DNA of 64,000 nt from Archivesica marissinica (Eukaryota > Mollusca > Bivalvia > Venerida > Vesicomyidae), in contig CM026390.1 in assembly GCA_014843695.1 (NCBI GenBank), positions 4,610,691 through 4,674,690 on the forward strand. The letters are read 5' to 3'. The notes under the pieces are model-generated. The model was not told the origin of the DNA. It saw only the letters and a list, made by a program, of their open reading frames with translations, and did no database searches. Position numbers and translations under genes: made by a program. This document shows, piece after piece, positions 51,401 to 64,000 of this stretch (its first letter is position 1; every line of letters starts with the position of its first letter).

Positions 51401-54400
51401 AACACGTCTATATACATGTAAATACAACACGTCTGTACACAGGTAAATACAACACGTCTATATACATGCAAATACAACACGTCTATACACAGGTAAATAC
51501 AACACGTCTATATACATGTAAATACAACACGTCTGTACACAGGTAAATACAACACGTCTATATACATGTAAATACAACACGTATTTACACAGGTAAATAC
51601 AACACGTCTGTACACAGGTAAATACAACACGTCTATACACATGTAAATACAACACGTCTATACACATGTAAATACAACACGTCTATACACATGTAAATAC
51701 CACACGTCTATATACATGTATATACCTCACGTCTATATACAGGTATATACCACACGTCTATATACAGGTATATACCACACGTCTATATACATGTAAATAC
51801 AACACGTCTGTACACAGGTAAATACAACACGTCTATATACATGTAAATACAACACGTATGTACACAGGTAAATACAACACGCCTGTACACAGGTATATAC
51901 CACACGTCTGTACACATGTAAATACAACACGTCTGTACACAGGTAAATACAACACGTCTATATACATATATATACCATACGTCTGTACACATGTAAATAC
52001 AACACGTCTATACACATGTAAATACAACACGTCTATATACATGTATATACCACACGTCTATATACAGGTATATACCACACGTCTATATACAGGTATATAC
52101 CACACGTCTATATACATGTAAATACAACACGTCTGTACACAGGTAAATACAACAAGTCTATATACATGTAAATACAACACGTATGTACACAGGTAAATAC
52201 AACACGCCTGTACACAGGTATATACCACACGTCTGTACACATGTAAATACAACACGTCTGTACACAGGTATATACAACACGTCTATACACATGTATTTAC
52301 CACACGTCTGTACACATGTAAATACAACATCTATACACATGTAAATACAACACGTCTATACACATGTAAATACAACACGTATGTACACAGGTAAATACAA
52401 TACGTCTATACACATGCAAATACAACACGTCTGTACACATGTAAATACAACATTTATACACATGTAAATACAACACGTCTATACACATGTAAATACAACA
52501 CGTCTGTACACATGTAAATACAACACGTATGTACACATGTAAATACAACACGTCTATATACATGTAAATACAACACGCCAGTACACATGTAAATACAACA
52601 CGTCTATATACATGTAAATACAACACGTATGTACACAGGTAAATACAACACGCCTGTACACAGGTAAATACAACACGCCTGTACACATGTAAATACAACA
52701 CGTCTATATACATGTAAATAAAACACGCATGTACACATGTAAATACAACACGTCTATACACATGTAAATACAACACGTCTATACACAGGTAAATACAACA
52801 CGTCTGTACACAGGTAAATACAACACGTATGTACACAGGTAAATACAACACGTATGTACACAGGTAAATACAACACGTCTGTACACAGGTAAATACAACA
52901 CGTCTGTACACATGTAAATACAACACGCCTGTACACAGGTAAATACAACACGCCAGTACACATGTAAATACAACACGTCTATATACATGTAAATACAACA
53001 CGTCTGTACACAGGTAAATACAACACGTCTATATACATGTAAATACAACACGTCTATATACAGGTATATACCACACATCTATATACATGTAAATACAACA
53101 CGTAAGTACACAGGTAAATACAACACGTCTATATACAGGTATATACCAAACGTCTATATACATGTAAATACAACACGTCTATATACAGGTATATACTACA
53201 CGTCTATAAACAGATAAATACAACACGCCTGTACACATGAAAATACAACACCTCTATATACAGGTATATACCACACGTCTATATACATGTAAATACAACA
53301 CGTCTATACACATGTAAATACAACACCTCTATATACAGGTATATACCACACGTCTATATACATGTAAATACAACACGTCTATATACATGTAAATACAACA
53401 CGTATGTAGACAGGTAAATACAACACGTCTGTACACATGTAAATACAACACGTCTATACATATGTAAATACAACACGTCTATACACAGGTAAATACAACA
53501 CGTCTATATACATGTACATACAACACGTCTATACACATGTAAATACAACACGTCTATACACATGTAAATACAACACGTCTATACACATGTAAATACAACA
53601 CGTCTGTACACATGTAAATACAACACGTCTATACATATGTAAATACAACACGTCTATATACAGGTAAATACAACACGTCTATACACAGGTAAATACAACA
53701 CGTCTATATACAGGTAAATACAACACGTCTATATACAGGTAAATACAACACGTCTATACACAGGTAAAGACAACACGTCTATACACAGGTAAAGACAACA
53801 CGTCTATACACATGTAAATACAACACGTCTATACACATGTAAATACAACACGTCTATACACATGTAAATACAACACGTCTATACACATGTAAATACAACA
53901 CGTCTGTACACAGGTAAATACAACACGAATGTACACAGGTAAATACAAGACGTATGTACACAGGTAAATACAACACGTCTGTACACAGGTAAATACAACA
54001 CGTCTATATACATGTAAATACAACACGTCTATATACAGGTATATACCACACGTCTATATACATGTAAATACAACACGTATGCACACAGGTAAATACAACA
54101 CGTCTATATACAGGTATATACAACACCTCTATATACATGTAAATACAACACGTCTATATACATGCAAATACAACACGTCTGTACACAGGTAAATACAACA
54201 CGTCTATATACATGTAAATACAACACGTCTGTACACAGGTAAATACAACACGTCTATATACATGCAAATACAACACGTCTATACACAGGTAAATACAACA
54301 CGTCTATATACATGTAAATACAACACGTCTGTACACAGGTAAATACAACACGTCTATATACATGTAAATACAACACGTATTTACACAGGTAAATACAACA

Positions 54401-57400
54401 CGTCTGTACACATGTAAATACAACACGTCTATACACATGTAAATACAACACGTCTATACACATGTAAATACAACACGTCTGTACACATGTAAATACAACA
54501 CGTCTATACACATGCAAATACAACACGTCTATAAACATGTAAATACAACACCTCTATATACATGCAAATACAACACGTCTATACACATGTAAATACAACA
54601 CCTCTATATACAGGTATATACCACACGTCTATATACATGTAAATACAACACGTCTATACACATGTAAATACAACACGTCTATACATATGTAAATACAACA
54701 CGTCTATACACAGGTAAATACAACACGTCTATATACATGTACATACAACACGTCTATACACATGTAAATACAACACCTCTATACACATGTAAATACAACA
54801 CGTCTATACACATGTAAATACAACACGTCTGTACACATGTAAATACAACACGTCTATACACATGTAAATACAACACGTCTATATACAGGTAAATACAACA
54901 CGTCTATACACAGGTAAATACAACACGTCTATATACATGTAAATACAACACGTCTATATACAGGTAAATACAACACGTCTATACACAGGTAAATACAACA
55001 CGTCTATACACATGTAAATACAACACGTCTATACACATGTAAATACAACACGTCTATACACATGTAAATACAACACGTCTGTACACATGTAAATACAACA
55101 CGTCTATACACATGTAAATACAACACGTCTGTACACATGTAAATACAACACGTTGTACACAGGTAAATACAAACGTTTCAAGTAATACACACGTCTGAAC
55201 AGTAAATACAACACGTCTATATACATGTAAATACAACACGTCTATATACAGGTATATACCACACGTCTATATACATGTAAATCGTATGGGTAAATACACA
55301 CGTCTTATACAGGTATATACAACACCTCTATATACATGTAAATACAACACGTCTATACTGCAATACAACACGTCTGTACACATGTAAATACAACACGTCT
55401 ATATACATGTAAATACAACACGTCTGTACACAGGTAAATACAACACGTCTATATACATGTAAATACAACACGTCTATACACAGGTAAATACAACACGTCT
55501 ATATACATGTAAATACAACACGTCTGTACACAGGTAAATACAACACGTCTATATACATGTATATACAACACGTCTTTACACATGTAAATACAACACGTCT
55601 GTACACAGGTAAATACAACACGTCTATATACATGTAAATACAACACGTCTATACACATGTAAATACAACACGTCTATACACATGTAAATACAACACGTCT
55701 ATATACATGTATATACCACACGTCTATATACAGGTATATACCACACGTCTATATACAGGTATATACCACACGTCTATATACATGTAAATACAACACGTCT
55801 GTACACAGGTAAATACAACACGTCTATATACATGTAAATACAACACGTATGTACACAGGTAAATACAACACGTCTATAACATATATATACACACGTCTGT
55901 ACACATGTAATACAACACGTCTATACACAGTAAATACAACACGTCTATATACATGTATATACACACGTCTATATACAGGTATATACAACACGTCTATATA
56001 CAGGTAAATACAACACGTCTATATACATGTAAATACAACACGTCTGTACACAGGTAAATACAACACGTCTATATACATGTAAATACAACACGTATGTACA
56101 CAGGTAAATACAACACGCCTGTACACAGGTATATACCACACGTCTGTACACATGTAAATACAAAACGTCTGTACACAGGTATATACAACACGTCTATACA
56201 CATGTATATACCACACGTCTGTACACATGTAAATACAACATCTATACACATGTAAATACAACACGTCTATATACATGTAAATGCAACACGTATGTACACA
56301 GGTAAATACAACACGTCTATACACATGCAAATACAACACGTCTGTACACATGTAAATACAACATTTATACACATGTAAATACAACACGTCTATACACATG
56401 TAAATACAACACGTCTGTACACATGTAAATACAACACGTCTATTCACATGCAAATACAACACGTCTATAAACATGTAAATACAACACCTCTATATACATG
56501 CAAATACAACACGTCTATACACATGTAAATACAACACCTCTATATACAGGTATATACCACACGTCTATATACATGTAAATACAACACGTCTATACACATG
56601 TAAATACAACACGTCTGTACACAGGTAAATACAACACGTCTATATACATGTATATACCACACGTCTGTACAAATGTAAATACAACACGTCTGTACGCAGG
56701 TAAATACAACACGTCTATATACATGTAAATACAACACGTATGTACACATGTAAATACAACACGTCTATACACATGTAAATACAACACGCCAGTACACATG
56801 TAAATACAACACGTCTATATACATGTAAATACAACACGTATGTACACAGGTAAATACAACACGCCTGTACACAGGTAAATACAACACGCCTGTACACATG
56901 TAAATACAACACGTCTATATACATGTAAATAAAACACGTATGTACACATGTAAATAAACACGTTTACACATGTAAATACAACACGTCTATACACAGGTAA
57001 ATACAACACGTCTGTACACAGGTAAATACAACACGTCTGTAACATGTAAATACAACACGTCTGTACACATGTAAATACAACACGTATGTACACAGGTAAA
57101 TACAACACGTATGTACACAGGTAAATACAACACGTATGTACACATGTAAATACAACACGTCTGTACACATGTAAATACAACACGCCTGTACACAGGTAAA
57201 TACAACACGTCTATACACATGTAAATACAACACGTCTGTAACATGTAAATACAACACGTCTGTACACATGTAAATACAACACGTCTGTACACATGTAAAT
57301 ACAACACGTATGTACACAGGTAAATACAACACGTCTATATACATGTAAATACAACACGTCTATATACAGGTAAATACAACACGTCTATACACAGGTAAAT

Positions 57401-60400
57401 ACAACACGTCTATACACATGTAAATACAACACGTCTGTACACAGGTAAATACAACACGTCTATACACAGGTAAATACAACACGTATACATAGTAAATACA
57501 ACACGTCTATATACATGTAAATACAACACGTCTATATACATGTAAATACAACACGTATGTATACAGGTAAATACAACACGTATGTACACAGGTAAATACA
57601 ACACGTCTGTACACATGTAAATACAACACGTCTATACACATGTAAATACAACACGTTTACACAGTTCAACACGTCTATATACATGTACATACAACACGTC
57701 TATACACATGTAAATACAACACCTCTATACACATGTAAATACAACACGTCTATACACATGTAAATACAACACGTCTGTACACATGTAAATACAACACGTC
57801 TATACATATGTAAATACAACACGTCTATATACAGGTAAATACAACACGTCTATACACAGGTAAATACAACACGTCTATATACAGGTAAATACAACACGTC
57901 TATACACAGGTAAATACAACACGTCTATACACAGGTAAATACAACACGTCTATACACAGGTAAATACAACACGTCTATATACATGTATATACAACACGTC
58001 TATATACAGGTATATACCACACGTCTATATACAGGTATATACCACACGTCTATATACATGTAAATACAACACGTCTGTACACAGGTAAATACAACACGTC
58101 TATATACATGTAAATACAACACGTATGTACACAGGTAAATACAACACGCCTGTACACAGGTATATACCACACGTCTGTACACATGTAAATACAACACGTC
58201 TGTACACAGGTAAATACAACACGTCTATATACATATATATACCACACGTCTGTACACATGTAAATACAACACGTCTATACACATGTAAATACAACACGTC
58301 TATATACATGTATATACCACACGTCTATATACAGGTATATACCACACGTCTATATACAGGTATATACCACACGTCTATATACATGTAAATACAACACGTC
58401 TGTACACAGGTAAATACAACACGTCTATATACATGTAAATACAACACGTATGTACACAGGTAAATACAACACGCCTGTACACAGGTATATACCACACGTC
58501 TGTACACATGTAAATACAACACGTCTGTACACAGGTATATACAACACGTCTATACACATGTATATACCACACGTCTGTACACATGTAAATACAACATCTA
58601 TACACATGTAAATACAACACGTCTATACACATGTAAATACAACACGTATGTACACAGGTAAATACAATACGTCTATACACATGCAAATACAACACGTCTG
58701 TACACATGTAAATACAACATTTATACACATGTAAATACAACACGTCTATACACATGTAAATACAACACGTCTGTACACATGTAAATACAACACGTATGTA
58801 CACATGTAAATACAACACGTCTATATACATGTAAATACAACACGCCAGTACACATGTAAATACAACACGTCTATATACATGTAAATACAACACGTATGTA
58901 CACAGGTAAATACAACACGCCTGTACACAGGTAAATACAACACGCCTGTACACATGTAAATACAACACGTCTATATACATGTAAATAAAACACGCATGTA
59001 CACATGTAAATACAACACGTCTATACACATGTAAATACAACACGTCTATACACAGGTAAATACAACACGTCTGTACACAGGTAAATACAACACGTCTATA
59101 AACATGTAAATACAACACGTCTGTACACAGGTAAATACAACACGTATGTACACAGGTAAATACAACACGTATGTACACAGGTAAATACAACACGTCTGTA
59201 CACAGGTAAATACAACACGTCTGTACACATGTAAATACAACACGCCTGTACACAGGTAAATACAACACGCCAGTACACATGTAAATACAACACGTCTATA
59301 TACATGTAAATACAACACGTCTGTACACAGGTAAATACAACACGTCTATATACATGTAAATACAACACGTCTATATACAGGTATATACCACACATCTATA
59401 TACATGTAAATACAACACGTAAGTACACAGGTAAATACAACACGTCTATATACAGGTATATACCAAACGTCTATATACATGTAAATACAACACGTCTATA
59501 TACAGGTATATACTACACGTCTATAAACAGATAAATACAACACGCCTGTACACATGAAAATACAACACCTCTATATACAGGTATATACCACACGTCTATA
59601 TACATGTAAATACAACACGTCTATACACATGTAAATACAACACCTCTATATACAGGTATATACCACACGTCTATATACATGTAAATACAACACGTCTATA
59701 TACATGTAAATACAACACGTATGTAGACAGGTAAATACAACACGTCTGTACACATGTAAATACAACACGTCTATACATATGTAAATACAACACGTCTATA
59801 CACAGGTAAATACAACACGTCTATATACATGTACATACAACACGTCTATACACATGTAAATACAACACGTCTATACACATGTAAATACAACACGTCTGTA
59901 CACATGTAAATACAACACGTCTATACATATGTAAATACAACACGTCTATATACAGGTAAATACAACACGTCTATACACAGGTAAATACAACACGTCTATA
60001 TACAGGTAAATACAACACGTCTATATACAGGTAAATACAACACGTCTATACACAGGTAAAGACAACACGTCTATACACATGTAAATACAACACGTCTATA
60101 CACATGTAAATACAACACGTATATACACATGTAAATACAACACGTCTATACACATGTAAATACAACACGTCTGTACACAGGTAAATACAACACGAATGTA
60201 CACAGGTAAATACAAGACGTATGTACACAGGTAAATACAACACGTCTGTACACAGGTAAATACAACACGTCTATATACATGTAAATACAACACGTCTATA
60301 TACAGGTATATACCACACGTCTATATACATGTAAATACAACACGTATGCACACAGGTAAATACAACACGTCTATATACAGGTATATACAACACCTCTATA

Positions 60401-63400
60401 TACATGTAAATACAACACGTCTATATACATGCAAATACAACACGTCTGTACACAGGTAAATACAACACGTCTATATACATGTAAATACAACACGTCTGTA
60501 CACAGGTAAATACAACACGTCTATATACATGCAAATACAACACGTCTATACACAGGTAAATACAACACGTCTATATACATGTAAATACAACACGTCTGTA
60601 CACAGGTAAATACAACACGTCTATATACATGTAAATACAACACGTATTTACACAGGTAAATACAACACGTCTGTACACATGTAAATACAACACGTCTATA
60701 CACATGTAAATACAACACGTCTATACACATGTAAATACAACACGTCTATACACATGTAAATACCACACGTCTATATACATGTATATACCACACGTCTATA
60801 TACAGGTATATACCACACGTCTATATACAGGTATATACCACACGTCTATATACATGTAAATACAGCACGTCTGTACACAGGTAAATACAACACGTCTATA
60901 TACATGTAAATACAACACGTATGTACACAGGTAAATACAACACGCCTGTACACAGGTATATACCACACGTCTGTACACATGTAAATACAACACGTCTGTA
61001 CACAGGTAAATACAACACGTCTATATACATATATATACCATACGTCTGTACACATGTAAATACAACACGTCTATACACATGTAAATACAACACGTCTATA
61101 TACATGTATATACCACACGTCTATATACAGGTATATACCACACGTCTATATACAGGTATATACCACACGTCTATATACATGTAAATACAACACGTCTGTA
61201 CACAGGTAAATACAACACGTCTATATACATGTAAATACAACACGTATGTACACAGGTAAATACAACACGCCTGTACACAGGTATATACCACACGTCTGTA
61301 CACATGTAAATACAACACGTCTGTACACAGGTATATACAACACGTCTATACACATGTATACACACGTCTTAACAGTAAATACAATATACCACACGTCTGT
61401 ACACATGTAAATACAACATCTATACACATGTAAATACAACACGTCTATACACATGTAAATACAACACGTATGTACACAGGTAAATACAATACGTCTATAC
61501 ACATGCAAATACAACACGTCTGTACACATGTAAATACAACATTTATACACATGTAAATACAACACGTCTATACACATGTAAATACAACACGTCTGTACAC
61601 ATGTAAATACAACACGTCTATACACATGCAAATACAACACGTCTGTACACATGTAAATACAACACCTCTATATACAGGTATATACAACACCTCTATATAC
61701 AGGTATATACCACACGTCTATATACATGTAAATACAACACGTCTATACACATGCAAATACAACACGTCTATACACATGTAAATACAACACCTCTATATAC
61801 AGGTATATACCACACGTCTATATACATGTAAATACAACACGTCTATACACATGTAAATACAACACGTCTGTACACAGGTAAATACAACACGTCTATATAC
61901 ATGTATATACCACACGTCTGTACACATGTAAATACAACACGTCTGTACGCAGGTAAATACAACACGTCTATATACATGTAAATACAACACGTCTATATAC
62001 ATGTAAATACAACACGTCTATACACAGGTAAATACAACACGTCTATATACATGTAAATACAACACGTCTATACACATGTAAATACAACACGTCTATACAC
62101 TGGTAAATACAACACGTCTGTACACATGTAAATACAACACGTCTATACACATGTAAATACAACACGTCTATACACAGGTAAATACAACACGTCTGTACAC
62201 AGGTAAATACAACACGTCTATAAACATGTAAATACAACACGTCTGTACACAGGTAAATACAACACGTATGTACACAGGTAAATACAACACGTATGTACAC
62301 AGGTAAATACAACACGTCTGTACACAGGTAAATACAACACGTCTGTACACATGTAAATACAACACGCCTGTACACAGGTAAATACAACACGCCTGTACAC
62401 ATGTAAATACAACACGTCTATATACATGTAAATACAACACGTATGTACACAGGTAAATACAACACGCTTACACAGGTAAATACACACGCTTACAGTAATA
62501 CAACACGTCTATATACATGTAAATACAACACGTCTGTACACATGTAAATACAACACGTCTATACACATGTAAATACAACACGTCTGTACACAGGTAAATA
62601 CAACACGTCTGTACACAGGTAAATACAACACGTCTGTACACATGTAAATACAACACGTCTGTACACAGGTAAATACAACACGTCTATATACATTAATACA
62701 CACGTCTTAACATGTAATACAACACGTCTATACACATGTAAATACAACACGTCTATATACATGTATATACCACACGTCTATATACATGTATATACAACAC
62801 GTCTATATACAGGTATATACCACACGTCTATATACATGTAAATACAACACGTCTGTACACAGGTAAATACAACACGCCTGTACACAGGTAATACACACGT
62901 TGTAACATGTAAATACAACACGTCTACACAGTATATACAACACGTCTATACACATGTAAATACAACACGTCTATATACAGGTAAATACAACACGTCTATA
63001 TACAGGTAATAAACACGTCTATATACAGGTATATACCACACGTCTTACACATGTAAATACAACATCTATACACATGTAAATACAACACGTCTATATACAT
63101 GTAAATACAACACGTATGTACACATGTAAATACAACATTATACACATGTAAATACAACACTCTATACACATGTAAATACAACACGTCTGTACACATGTAA
63201 ATACAACACGTCTATACACATGTAAATACAACACGTCTATACACATGTAAATACAACACTCTGTACACAGGTAAATACAACACGTCTATATACATGTATA
63301 TACCACACGTCTGTACACATGTAAATACAACACGTCTATACACATGTAAATACAACACGTCTGTACACAGGTAAATACAACACGTCTGTACACAGGTAAA

Positions 63401-64000
63401 TACAACACGTCTATATACATGTATATACCACACGTCTATATACATGTAAATACAACACGTCTATACACATGTAAATACAACACGTCTATATACATGTAAA
63501 TACAACACGTCTATACACATGTAAATACAACACGTCTGTACACAGGTAAATACAACACGTCTATACACATGTAAATACAACACGTCTGTACACATGTAAA
63601 TACAACACGTCTATACACAGGTAAATACAACACGTCTGTACACATGTAAATACAACACGTCTATACACATGTAAATACAACACGTCTGTACACAGGTAAA
63701 TACAACACGTCTGTACACAGTAAATACAACCGTATGTACACAGGTAAATACAACAGCTGTACACAGGTAAATACAACACGTCTGTACACATGTAAATACA
63801 ACACGTATATATACATGTAAATACAACACGCATGTACACATGTAAATACAACACGTCTATACACATGTAAATACAACACGTCTATACACAGGTAAATACA
63901 ACACGTCTATATACATGTAAATACAACACGTCTATACACAGGTAAATACAACACGTCTATATACATGTAAATACAACACGTCTGTACACAGGTAAATACA
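45430..64000. repeat. Minisatellite array H, 25-bp unit, at least 740 copies, continues past the window
   Basis: The unit is GTAAATACAACACGTCTATA followed by CACAG, 25 bp. Alternatives are ACAGG or ACATG before TAAATAC, GTCTATA, GTCTGTA, GTATGTA or GCCTGTA in the middle, and a variant in which TAAATACAAC becomes TATATACCAC. The first units (45430-45560) are the most diverged. Because 25 is not a multiple of three, open frames of up to 300 codons repeat every 25 residues (mostly minus strand, rich in Cys, Val, Tyr) and are not genes. The plus strand carries a splice-donor-like CAG|GTAAAT in many units. The array is presumably intronic or downstream of the CCP gene. Confidence 0.97.
48187..61318. 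repeat. Higher-order blocks inside array H
   Basis: The 389-bp block 48187-48575 recurs almost identically at 49687 (offset 1500, exactly 60 units), and again at 51733, 58000 and 60796. A larger block, about 51.7-54.5 kb, recurs at about 58.0-60.8 kb. Marker GCCAGTACACATG is at about 52577 and 58844 (offset 6267), and CGTAAGTACACAGG at 53101 and 59418 (offset 6317, two extra units). The offset returns to 6267 near 53829 and 60096. Confidence 0.85.

Noticed and set aside
45562..63879. Many Cys/Val/Tyr-rich minus-strand frames in array H, up to 301 codons
   Set aside because: They repeat with a 25-residue period equal to three 25-bp units and recur wherever the block is duplicated; not genes.
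45430..64000. CRISPR-like arrangement of short repeats
   Set aside because: Units are contiguous with no unique spacers, no Cas genes are present, and the context is eukaryotic.

Overview
The window looks like a stretch of a large metazoan genome, most probably a mollusc or another lophotrochozoan. The basis is AT-rich sequence, introns with GT-AG boundaries, animal-type complement control protein (CCP/Sushi) exons, tRNA-derived SINEs with target-site duplications, a Tc1/mariner element, and very long minisatellites. Nothing in it resembles a prokaryotic operon. Assignment to a bivalve or gastropod is inference from the style of the SINEs and minisatellites, and no species can be named.

Layout. 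1-3329 is AT-rich flanking DNA with one minus-strand open frame of uncertain status (1265-1642), a promoter-like ETS/CRE/YY1 cluster (about 2330-2576) and SINE fragments. 3330-4329 is an assembly gap of exactly 1000 N. 4330-20621 is a 38-bp minisatellite (array A, about 430 copies). 20632-24943 is a 36-bp minisatellite (B, about 120 copies). From 25062 to 41502 lie thirteen plus-strand CCP exons, each 183 nt and phase 1-1. They are mostly embedded in recurring intron units of about 0.8-1.05 kb, interrupted by a 39-bp array (C), a 58-bp array (D), three copies of one SINE family, a fragment of another, an LTR-like segment and an ACGC microsatellite. An internally deleted Tc1/mariner element (41556-42424) and a 33-bp minisatellite (F, about 54 copies) come next. 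A fourteenth, divergent CCP exon follows (44367-44546), then a 19-bp array (G). A 25-bp minisatellite (H, at least 740 copies) then runs off the end of the window. About two thirds of the known bases are tandem repeat.

Biology. The only confident protein-coding content is one plus-strand gene, or part of one, encoding a secreted or cell-surface protein with a run of nearly identical CCP modules. Because every exon is symmetric phase 1-1, modules can be gained, lost or skipped without breaking the frame. The introns are as repetitive as the exons and show a mosaic pattern expected of unequal exchange or gene conversion. No signal peptide, transmembrane segment or other domain of the protein is visible; the 5' exons must lie upstream, in the gap or outside the window, and the 3' end is uncertain.

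Most interesting points: the actively homogenising CCP exon array; minisatellites F and H on either side of the last CCP exon, which share a core (AGGTAAATACAAC) that matches a 5' splice site on the gene's sense strand and so puts hundreds of potential decoy donors in its introns; and the concentration of seven minisatellite arrays in and around one gene. Several patches inside the arrays look like assembly or consensus errors.
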